From Bacteroidota bacterium (lineage in GTDB: Bacteria > Bacteroidota > Bacteroidia > NS11-12g > UBA955), in contig CANFUB010000086.1 of the NCBI GenBank assembly GCA_947450015.1, positions 1 through 9,275 on the forward strand: 9,275 nucleotides of DNA, in the 5' to 3' direction. The notes below the pieces were generated by a model that ran no database searches, was not told the DNA's origin, and saw only the letters and a program-made list of their open reading frames with translations. Positions 1 to 6,741 of this stretch are shown here, in pieces (position 1 is the stretch's first letter; each line of letters starts with the position of its first letter). The position numbers and the translations under genes are program-made.

Positions 1-44
1 AACTTTGGGAAAAGTTGTTCTTAAAAATAATGTAGCCTTAAACT

Positions 45-72
45 TTCAATCACACTTAAAATCGAAAATTTG
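45..72 (+). promoter_or_regulatory. Weak candidate promoter for the YkuK-family gene
   Basis: AAAATTTG at 65-72 differs by one base from the Bacteroidota -7 element TAnnTTTG. A TTTC at about 44-47 lies 17 bases upstream, where TTTG would be expected. The predicted start would leave a short leader before the ATG at 93. It is weak by sequence alone; the real promoter could lie left of the window. Confidence 0.22.
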
Positions 73-92
73 TAAAACCCCTTATTAAAAAT

Positions 93-566
93 ATGCCTTG
101 GAGAAAATTAGATGGAACCGAAATCTTAATTCCCATTATGGACGAAGTAGAAAACGCCATACTAAGAGAGGAATTAAAAGGGAGCCGATTGAAAGTATGT
201 ATTGGCACCGATAGTCAGGTAAAGCACAACATTGTTGAGTTTGCCACTGCTGTAGTATTTATTCGCGAAAAAAGCGGGGGCTTTATGTACTTCAATAATT
301 TTATTACCAAGAATCATTTCTCCATAAAAGAGCGCATGATACACGAGGTCAGCAAATCGATAGAAACCGCCTATGCCCTTTGCCCTATTTTCGATGCACA
401 CAAAATAGAATTAGAAGTACATGCTGATATTAATACCGACCCACAATTTAAAAGCAACGATGCCTTAAAAGAAGCCATGGGTTATATCATCGGCATGGGT
501 TACACCTTTAAAGCCAAGCCCGAAGCCTTTGCTAGCAGCTGTTGTGCGAATAAGGTGGTGCAATAA
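93..566 (+). CDS. YkuK-family RNase H-like protein (DUF458)
   Basis: This 157-residue cytoplasmic protein matches the YkuK (DUF458) family, predicted to have an RNase H-like fold. The family's biochemical role is not established, so nuclease activity is only an inference from fold. Seen in the sequence: an N-terminal W-R-K-L start typical of the family, the motif GTDSQ at residues 38-42 on the first predicted core strand, a helix containing E85, the motif HADIN at 110-114, and a C-terminal G-M-G-Y...K-P-E-A-F-A-S-S block around 134-149. D40, E85 and D112 are the plausible acidic site. There is no signal peptide or membrane segment, and the length is normal for the family. The ATG at 93 is preceded by an A/T-rich leader with no Shine-Dalgarno sequence, as usual in Bacteroidota. 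It stands alone on its strand and converges on the large secreted-protein gene with only two bases between the stops. Confidence 0.88.
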   Translation: MPWRKLDGTEILIPIMDEVENAILREELKGSRLKVCIGTDSQVKHNIVEFATAVVFIREKSGGFMYFNNFITKNHFSIKERMIHEVSKSIETAYALCPIFDAHKIELEVHADINTDPQFKSNDALKEAMGYIIGMGYTFKAKPEAFASSCCANKVVQ

Positions 567-568
567 AA

Positions 569-3500
569 TTACCTTAACACTTCTACAACACTAGATAATT
601 CTTGGTCGATATTGTAAAAATCTTTGATAAGAATTTTAACCAAATAAATACTTTGTTGGTCTTTTTCTGGATGCCAATGTTCGGTCATGTCGGTAGTCTT
701 AAACACCAACTCACCCCAGCGGTTGAACACTTCCATTCTAAAAGTTTTAATTAAAAAATACTGACTGCTATGCAATCCAAAGCCATCGTTATTACCATCG
801 GCATTAGGGGTAAACACATTGGGTATATAAAACTTAATGCGCTCCATAATGGGCAATAATCTTTCAAGGCTATCGTAACAAGTATTCTGATTACTTACCA
901 CTAATTTAACCCTGGCATAACCTGTATCTATAAAATCATATTTTACATTTTGTAAGCTGGTTTGAAAACGCGAATTGAAGGTCCATAACCAAGTGTTGGC
1001 ATTGGTAGAACGATCTGTAAAATAAAAAGGAATGGTCGCCAAATTATCGCGCTGTGCTTTTTCGAAATCGAAGGCAGCTTTAGGACGTTCAAGTATATTT
1101 ACTTGCAAGATATCGAATCCATCGCACAATGAATCGGTGCTTACTTTAACACTTGCAGTGTAAGTTCCAACTGTAGAAAAATAATATCTATTAGTTGGTA
1201 AATTACCACTTGCTTGGTTACCTATTTGCCATGCATAGGTTTTTATTGGCAATGCATTGAGTATAGAAGCAGTGAATAGCGTAGTATCGCCAATACACAA
1301 ACCATTGGCTTTTATTTTTACATCAGGACTTGGATAAACTGTGACGATTTTTTTCATTGTATCTGCGCAATTATTACCAAAGCTACTGCTTACAGAAACC
1401 GTATACTTTTGAACAGTGTTTGCGTTTTTGTTATAGACATGACTATATAAATTATTTGGCACTTGTGTGACTATAACATTATCGCCCCAATATATGGTGT
1501 GTAAATTAGGTCCTAGGCGAGGTGAAGTAAGATTCAAAATAAATTTATTTTCATTGGCACATTGTACCGAATCATTCACGGTAAATTGCACATCAGGCGC
1601 AGCATACACACTTGCATTTTTAACTATAGTATCTTTACAATTGTTATCTGTATTAACATACAAAGTCAATTGATAAATGCCTGTATCTTTATAAGCGTGT
1701 GTGGCCGTTGTTGTTAATACTTGCGACTGTACATCACCCCAATTTATCAGTAATGAATTGCTTGCACCACTTCCAGTTTTTGTTACTTTAAAACGGTTGC
1801 TAGGCAAACAAGAATCAAGAGCAAGTATATCAAAACCAATATCCGATTTTTGATAAACAGATACATTGAAAGTATCATTGGCTTGGCATTGTTTGTTGTA
1901 TTGTTTAGCATATACATTTAGCTCCATATTAGCAGGTGCACTAAAGGATATTTGTGGCTGAGTGGCGCTGCTCACCCTAGTGCCATCTTTGTACCAAAAG
2001 ATAGAATCTAAACTGATAGCGGGTTGCAATTGTGCTTGAAATATGAGGGTGTCGTTTTCACAAAGTTGAGCATCTGGCATGGGCTTTATAAAAAATGGTG
2101 TTACCTCTTTTAACACAAATGTATCTCTACCGAAACATTGATTGCTATCGGTGTACTTTATAACATAAGTATTGGCAACAGATAATATTTGAGTGGCCGT
2201 ATGTTGTTGGTTGTGAAACCAAGTAATGGTATCTTTTGCATACGTTGGTAAGGCCGAAATGGCGATGCTGCTTTTATTGCAAAAGGCAGTATCAGGTAAA
2301 TGTTGAACCATTTTATCTGGATAGGTAGAAATTGTAATACTATCAAAAGCTTTACAATTTCTTTTATCGCTTACTACAATTTTTATTTTGCTGGTATCTT
2401 TGATTACGAAATTATAGTTAGCTGTAGTAGCAACTAATTGTTTGTTTTGATACCATTGGTAATTCAGTTGACCTTGGTTATTAAAAGTGTTACTACTAAA
2501 AAACAAGTTAGTATTTTTACAAACCTTTGCTTTTTGTTTGCTAATATTCGAAACTATGGCTGCATTTACAGGCACAATAGAATCCATGTAAAGTTTCGTA
2601 CAACCAAAGGTCGTATTTTGAACCTTTAATTTCACATACCATTTGCCTGCATAAGGCAGGTTAATACTATCCTTGGCACTACCACTTTTTTTAATGGTAT
2701 CCTTCTTACTATAAACCAACCACTCCAATTTAAAAGGACCAGTTTGGGTAGTACTCGCAGAAAACTTTAATTGACTGCAAAGGCTGGTATCTATTTTAAC
2801 TACAAATTTGGGCTGGGGTATGGCATTGAACTCGGCCGAACGAAACATATAGCGCCTATTGACACTGCACAAACTTTCGTAAGCATAAATATTAAATGTA
2901 TAGGGGTTATTGGCATTGCTACCGGCAGGAGGCGTCCATAGTATTTTAACATTAGGCTCGGGTTGCCCAAGATTAGTAACCACTGCCGATGAATTGGGCA
3001 ACTCATTCACCCATCTTAATTTAACGGTATCCTTGGCTGTTTGCTTGGTAGCCAATGTGTCTTTTACATTGAAAATAATGGTATCGGTTTCTTCTTCACA
3101 AACATTGTAGGTGTAATCGAACTCAGGTGTGTAGGCAAATTTGTTGAGGGTTTCATCTATAAATAATGGAAAGTAACCTGTAATATTCCTAGGTATTGAA
3201 GATACCCTAACTCTTTGACCTGTACTATCTTTTTTATACGTTTCGCATTCAACTGCAAAAATTGGATTCCAATTTAAGTTATCAGGACTCGGTTTGTAAT
3301 ATTTAGCAACTCCCGTTTTAGGGCTAAAATAAAAACCTCTTGGCGGTTTAGCACTTGGGTTGGCTGCACATGGAGCACCAGTTGGGCAGTAGGAAGGGTA
3401 ATAATACGACAATGACAATCCTGCATTTAAATTGAAGAACGCTCCACTAGGATATTTCCTGGGTTGCGTGAGCAGATAGTTTAAACTATCTGCTGCACTA

Positions 3501-4189
3501 CCCTTTGTTGACCCAAAATCTATTTGTTGAATACCCGCCTGCTTCATATTATCGAAAGTGTAGGGTTGGAAAATTTTTATTTTTGGGGAAGCGTCTCCAG
3601 ACTTCCACTTAAAACATCGGTTTAATTGCAAATAGCCATAAAGTGAATCACCTCCATTTTTTTTATAAGGTTCAAAATTATTGTTGCTATTATAATGAAG
3701 AAATAATCCAAAAAACACAATATCTACATTGCACGCATTTAGTTTATCTAAAGTATCCTTTATGACTTTCTCACCAAAGTCAATAACACCAGTATACCTA
3801 AACAAACTAAAATAAGGGACAGTGCCAGCTCCAGCGCCTATACCATCACCAAAACAATCTTGAATATTCATGCAATTATTGTAGGGATGTGTATATACAC
3901 TATCTCGAAATGCTAAAATATTTGAAGCAACTTTTTTATTATTTACATATAAACCCAAATAGCAGGTATCGGGAAAAGCCTTGTTAGTATAAATAAGATT
4001 AATTGAGCAATGTCTTTGCGTATAAAAAGTATACTTTACTTTTGTAGCGCTAAGCCATTGGTATTCGGAATAATAGCCTGTTGCTGTTGCAGGTGCAGCA
4101 CTTCCAAAACTATTTTGCGCGTGTAATTGTATCGTAAAACTTACAATAACTATAACTACTGCCAATACTTTCAGATGTTGATTTTTCAC
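569..4189 (-). CDS. Large modular secreted protein with Ig/PKD-like repeats and a type B T9SS C-terminal domain
   Basis: This 1206-residue protein is a predicted cell-surface or released adhesin-like protein exported by Sec and the type IX secretion system. A signal peptide spans residues 1-24, with likely cleavage after L-H-A. Residues about 30-340 resemble the N-terminal region common in Bacteroidota type B cargo: several cysteines, D-S-L-x-Y at 234-238, and a G-F-Y-F...K-T-G...P element at 285-300. From about 455 to 1110 come eight Ig/PKD-like modules of 73-90 residues with regularly spaced cysteines; clearer PKD traits are W-G-D at 817-819 and 901-903 and D-T-G-x-Y at 835-839. The end (about 1118-1206) is a gliding motility-associated domain: Y-I-P-N-V-F-T-P-N-A-D-G then F-N-R-W-G-E-L-V-F. 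It lacks the usual W-D-G. The start is GTG: an in-frame stop lies close upstream, there is no ATG between, and the next Met is residue 107, beyond the signal peptide. Ligand unknown. Confidence 0.9.
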   Translation of the reverse strand: MKNQHLKVLAVVIVIVSFTIQLHAQNSFGSAAPATATGYYSEYQWLSATKVKYTFYTQRHCSINLIYTNKAFPDTCYLGLYVNNKKVASNILAFRDSVYTHPYNNCMNIQDCFGDGIGAGAGTVPYFSLFRYTGVIDFGEKVIKDTLDKLNACNVDIVFFGLFLHYNSNNNFEPYKKNGGDSLYGYLQLNRCFKWKSGDASPKIKIFQPYTFDNMKQAGIQQIDFGSTKGSAADSLNYLLTQPRKYPSGAFFNLNAGLSLSYYYPSYCPTGAPCAANPSAKPPRGFYFSPKTGVAKYYKPSPDNLNWNPIFAVECETYKKDSTGQRVRVSSIPRNITGYFPLFIDETLNKFAYTPEFDYTYNVCEEETDTIIFNVKDTLATKQTAKDTVKLRWVNELPNSSAVVTNLGQPEPNVKILWTPPAGSNANNPYTFNIYAYESLCSVNRRYMFRSAEFNAIPQPKFVVKIDTSLCSQLKFSASTTQTGPFKLEWLVYSKKDTIKKSGSAKDSINLPYAGKWYVKLKVQNTTFGCTKLYMDSIVPVNAAIVSNISKQKAKVCKNTNLFFSSNTFNNQGQLNYQWYQNKQLVATTANYNFVIKDTSKIKIVVSDKRNCKAFDSITISTYPDKMVQHLPDTAFCNKSSIAISALPTYAKDTITWFHNQQHTATQILSVANTYVIKYTDSNQCFGRDTFVLKEVTPFFIKPMPDAQLCENDTLIFQAQLQPAISLDSIFWYKDGTRVSSATQPQISFSAPANMELNVYAKQYNKQCQANDTFNVSVYQKSDIGFDILALDSCLPSNRFKVTKTGSGASNSLLINWGDVQSQVLTTTATHAYKDTGIYQLTLYVNTDNNCKDTIVKNASVYAAPDVQFTVNDSVQCANENKFILNLTSPRLGPNLHTIYWGDNVIVTQVPNNLYSHVYNKNANTVQKYTVSVSSSFGNNCADTMKKIVTVYPSPDVKIKANGLCIGDTTLFTASILNALPIKTYAWQIGNQASGNLPTNRYYFSTVGTYTASVKVSTDSLCDGFDILQVNILERPKAAFDFEKAQRDNLATIPFYFTDRSTNANTWLWTFNSRFQTSLQNVKYDFIDTGYARVKLVVSNQNTCYDSLERLLPIMERIKFYIPNVFTPNADGNNDGFGLHSSQYFLIKTFRMEVFNRWGELVFKTTDMTEHWHPEKDQQSIYLVKILIKDFYNIDQELSSVVEVLR
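4187..4189 (-). promoter_or_regulatory. GTG start codon of the large secreted protein
   Basis: The only start that keeps the signal peptide M-K-N-Q-H-L-K is GTG. Upstream in the same frame the codons run back to a TAA seven codons earlier with no ATG, and the next internal Met is residue 107. The bases before it are A/T-rich (TTCAAAAGTTT) with no Shine-Dalgarno sequence. A GTG start may lower translation relative to the upstream ATG-started gene. Confidence 0.75.
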
Positions 4190-4218
4190 AAACTTTTGAA
4201 TATTACTTTAAATTAGTA

Positions 4219-5745
4219 TCAACAATTATCGTCATCGCAAATTAGTAAATTTTTTTGAATGTACATAATGTGTGTATCATATAATATTGGCAAATAATGG
4301 GTATCAATAAGTAACTGCGATTCATTTTTAAAATATAAAGAATATTCATATGGAAAACACTCTCCAGTACCTTCTGACGAAATCATCTGCAAATCATATT
4401 CAATTGGTGCCCCAGATTTATCATTATATCCTATCATTCCCCATTGGGTGTTATTAAAAATATCCTTATATCTAACTCCAATTTCAGGCACATAAAATGA
4501 AGGAAAACTTGCAGTAAACACCGCAGAGACATTATCCCAAGCATTTAGCATACCTGGATTCTGACTTGGATAACCGTTAGTTCGATTAATATTTGTGTGG
4601 TTAATGGTGAAACTAACTTGGCTAGCATTAGACTTGTTTAAAACAGCATGAAACGGAATAGCTAAATCGTCAGAAGATATGGTTGGGGGTGAACTATAGA
4701 CATAAGCTCTTATATAGCCAAAAAGCAATAATTGATCTCCGTTTACTTCAATTTTGTATGGAACCGGACTGTGTGGAAATGGAAATCCCCCTGAATTTCC
4801 TTCAAATAACTTTTGATAAATTAATAACCCAGTACCAACTGCAATTTTCCCTATTACTGCGGCTTGATCAATATTTCTCTGATCCCATCTTCCGATAAAG
4901 TATACAGAATGATCAGTAAGATCATAAGCAACATCATATGCAACGCCCCACCTTAAGCTTGTGAATTTATAGTTTAGACCACCTATATTGTTTATGTACA
5001 TATAAAATAAGTTCGGAACACTTCCTCCTCCATTTGGATCAATATCGGATACTGATCCTGTAATGAAATATGTATCTAAATTTCCTGTGTTAGAATTATT
5101 AATAACAGTAACATTCTCAGCACACTCAAAAAAATTATTATCCTTGACCGATCTTAAATTAGAGTGAAAAATATTTGTCCAATTTATAGCTAATAATGGA
5201 CCGAATTTAGCAACAAATCCTCTACGACCAGTAGGTGTGCTCTCCTGAATATTATCACTCAAAAAACCAACGGCAATACAACCATTGTCACTTGTTGGTG
5301 CTACATCTAAGAAAACACCTTTAGTATTGCCCATGTTATGCATGGTTACATTTCCAAATTCATCTATTTGCATTACAAATGGATAAAAACCACCCCCATC
5401 GCCCCAATAACCACTAATCCAATAACCTGACCCCAAATTATTATTTATTATTTTAGTGGCATTTAAAGAGTGCTGTTGCACTTCCATGTAAGAAAAACTC
5501 CAAACAGTGTTCATGGCATTATCTGTTTTAATAATATGAATGGCATCGTCGCCCCAAATATTTTTACTAGTTCCTGCATATAGAAACCCATTATTGAGGT
5601 TGTTGCGGCACATACTGTATTGCTTAAACTCATTAACGCCTCCTCCGGCGGCTTTAGATTTAAACACCTCGGTGGCATTTGCATTAAAAAAAGTGCTGAA
5701 TAATACTAGCAGCACAATAGCGATTTTGTTTTGAAATTTGTTCAT
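4219..5745 (-). CDS. Secreted beta-propeller-like protein without a recognisable sorting domain
   Basis: I do not recognise a named family for this 508-residue protein. Residues 1-24 form a Sec signal peptide: a lysine-containing start, hydrophobic core I-A-I-V-L-L-V-L-F, and likely cleavage after A-N-A. The mature part repeats a motif of hydrophobic residues ending in glycine, then a loop and a second strand: FLYAGTS (54-60), YWISGYW (108-114), CIAVGFL (156-162), YFITGSV (226-232), VYFIGRW (281-287), LLLFGYI (339-345) and WGMIGYN (435-441). The T-S-D-N-G-C-I-A-V-G variant at 151-160 resembles the T-x-D-G-G-Y repeats of Bacteroidota secreted propeller-like proteins. Seven blades are therefore plausible. 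The protein ends C-D-D-D-N-C then TGA, with neither a type A nor type B sorting domain, so periplasmic location or partner-dependent surface retention are both possible. It has six cysteines in all. The large secreted protein follows after 29 bp, probably co-transcribed. No catalytic motif is apparent. Confidence 0.82.
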   Translation of the reverse strand: MNKFQNKIAIVLLVLFSTFFNANATEVFKSKAAGGGVNEFKQYSMCRNNLNNGFLYAGTSKNIWGDDAIHIIKTDNAMNTVWSFSYMEVQQHSLNATKIINNNLGSGYWISGYWGDGGGFYPFVMQIDEFGNVTMHNMGNTKGVFLDVAPTSDNGCIAVGFLSDNIQESTPTGRRGFVAKFGPLLAINWTNIFHSNLRSVKDNNFFECAENVTVINNSNTGNLDTYFITGSVSDIDPNGGGSVPNLFYMYINNIGGLNYKFTSLRWGVAYDVAYDLTDHSVYFIGRWDQRNIDQAAVIGKIAVGTGLLIYQKLFEGNSGGFPFPHSPVPYKIEVNGDQLLLFGYIRAYVYSSPPTISSDDLAIPFHAVLNKSNASQVSFTINHTNINRTNGYPSQNPGMLNAWDNVSAVFTASFPSFYVPEIGVRYKDIFNNTQWGMIGYNDKSGAPIEYDLQMISSEGTGECFPYEYSLYFKNESQLLIDTHYLPILYDTHIMYIQKNLLICDDDNC

Positions 5746-5864
5746 ATTTTTATTATTATAGGTTTTAATGCCTTGTAATAATTTTAATGAAACAAAGTGC
5801 TGCGGGTTTGTTTTGTAAAATTATTGAATTAGTAATTTAGTAATTAAACAACTGATTACCATTT

Positions 5865-5902
5865 CAAAGCAAAGTAAAAGATAAAACCCCTTCAAAGCCA
5901 AA
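5865..5902 (-). promoter_or_regulatory. Candidate promoter for the secreted-protein operon
   Basis: Read on the minus strand, TTTG (5896-5893) is followed after 20 bases by TTGCTTTG (5872-5865), one mismatch from the Bacteroidota -7 element TAnnTTTG. An alternative pair, TTTG (5902-5899) and TTACTTTG (5877-5870), is spaced by 21 bases. Both spacings fit the known 17-23 range. This would give an untranslated leader of about 115 bases ahead of the propeller-like gene. The call rests on sequence pattern only, in A/T-rich DNA where near matches are common. Confidence 0.3.
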
Positions 5903-6080
5903 TTATTTGACATAAATCAACTTCTAAAACGTATATTGTCTTAAAAATCAATCGAATAAAATTTTCACACATTAAAACAATAAGTAAATTGGTCGATAAA
6001 CTTGATTAATAGAGACATATACGTGAAAACGACTTTTCACCAACTTAAGCAATAAAGTATTTAAAATAAAAAGTTTATAA

Positions 6081-6113
6081 AAAAAAGCAGTATGAAAATC
6101 ATACTGCCTTTTT
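6081..6113 (-). terminator. Intrinsic terminator after the nucleotidyltransferase-BstA operon
   Basis: GCAGTATGA (6087-6095) pairs perfectly with TCATACTGC (6099-6107) around a three-base loop. After one A/C mismatch the stem could extend through an A-run (6081-6085) and T-run (6109-6113). On the minus strand the hairpin is followed by a run of Ts, and it lies about 58 bases past the stop of the BstA-like gene. A T-run also follows on the plus strand, so it could work both ways, but no plus-strand gene ends nearby. Confidence 0.75.
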
Positions 6114-6171
6114 AAAATATTAGAGTTGAGTTTTAGAATTGGTCGAAATGATATAAAAATTAATTATAAAA

Positions 6172-6723
6172 TTACCTTGCGCTACCCACCCTATTCTCCA
6201 AAAACATTTCAATCTGCCTTAAATGGTGGTGACCATGCCAAGCGTATAAGCCCGTTACATGTGCCAAGGTAAAAGTTTTGTTGTATTCCGGATGTACATA
6301 GGTTTTATGAAAATCGGCTTCCTGCATGCTGTGCATTAAGATGACCCAACGTTGGTGCAAGGGTTTTAAAATGGCTAGGGATAAATGGGCATCGGCTAAT
6401 AAGCTATCAGTTGTTTCGGCCCAAGCATTTTGTATGTAGGGCTTAATGGTTGGGTTAGTTTCTGTTAAACTTAATTTAAAGCGACTGAAAGCCTGCATAT
6501 GGCTGTCGGCTATATGGTGTATCACTTGCTTCAATTGCCATCCGCCTGCGCGATAAGGTTGCGATAAAATGGCCTCATCCAATCCTTGCATCACCCTTTC
6601 CAAATCAGCAGGAAATTGTTCAATCACGGCTATCTTCTCTTGCAGATAAGCAAAACTTATTTCGGCAGGGGCTTCAAAAGGCCCATCGGCTTTCGCAATT
6701 TCGGCATCGGTGTATTTAGACAT
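6172..6723 (-). CDS. YfiT/BstA-family DinB-fold metal-dependent protein (putative bacillithiol S-transferase)
   Basis: This 183-residue cytoplasmic protein is a DinB-like four-helix bundle of the YfiT/BstA family. Family members bind a divalent metal through three histidines, and BstA from Firmicutes acts as a bacillithiol S-transferase in thiol detoxification. Diagnostic blocks: Y-R-A-G-G-W-Q-L-K-Q at 57-66, H-H-I-A-D-S-H at 69-75, R-F-K-L-S-L-T at 81-87, I-K-P-Y at 93-96, and A-W-H-G-H-H-H-L at 161-168. H70, H163 and H167 are the likely metal ligands; their spacing fits the three-His site I recall for Bacillus YfiT at a constant offset. Length is close to the family norm. The ATG lies 18 bp after the stop of the nucleotidyltransferase gene, suggesting co-transcription, and a terminator hairpin follows. 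Family membership is strong; that bacillithiol is the cofactor here is inference, since no bacillithiol synthesis gene is in the window. Confidence 0.9.
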   Translation of the reverse strand: MSKYTDAEIAKADGPFEAPAEISFAYLQEKIAVIEQFPADLERVMQGLDEAILSQPYRAGGWQLKQVIHHIADSHMQAFSRFKLSLTETNPTIKPYIQNAWAETTDSLLADAHLSLAILKPLHQRWVILMHSMQEADFHKTYVHPEYNKTFTLAHVTGLYAWHGHHHLRQIEMFLENRVGSAR

Positions 6724-6741
6724 GTTAAAAGATTTTGTTTT

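Larger units (their letters stand above)
5746..6171. other. AT-rich intergenic region between two minus-strand transcription units
   Basis: These 426 bases carry no credible gene on either strand. They hold a terminator-like hairpin near the right end, a second small hairpin at 6023-6040, and a candidate minus-strand promoter about 120-160 bases upstream of the propeller-like gene. The rest is low-complexity A/T-rich DNA. I saw no tRNA, riboswitch or mobile-element end. Confidence 0.7.

Noticed and set aside
1..16. Inverted repeat AACTTT / AAAGTT with a four-base loop at the left edge
   Set aside because: Six A/T-rich pairs and no convincing T-run directly after it; with the upstream gene out of view it cannot be called a terminator.
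1467..3110. Short open frames on both strands inside the large secreted-protein gene
   Set aside because: All fall within a continuous 1206-codon frame with a coherent domain order, and none shows family motifs or initiation signals.
4190..4218. Possible separate promoter for the large secreted-protein gene
   Set aside because: The gap is only 29 bases and contains no TAnnTTTG-like element in a usable position; co-transcription is simpler.
5987..6146. Ten-base direct repeat AATTGGTCGA at 5987-5996 and 6137-6146
   Set aside because: Only two copies, 150 bases apart, with no flanking similarity; too short to support a mobile-element end, attachment site or operator.
5746..6171. Possible small RNA, riboswitch or CRISPR array in the long gap
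   Set aside because: No repeated spacer pattern, no recognisable aptamer core, and only the terminator hairpin and one minor hairpin stand out from the A/T-rich background.
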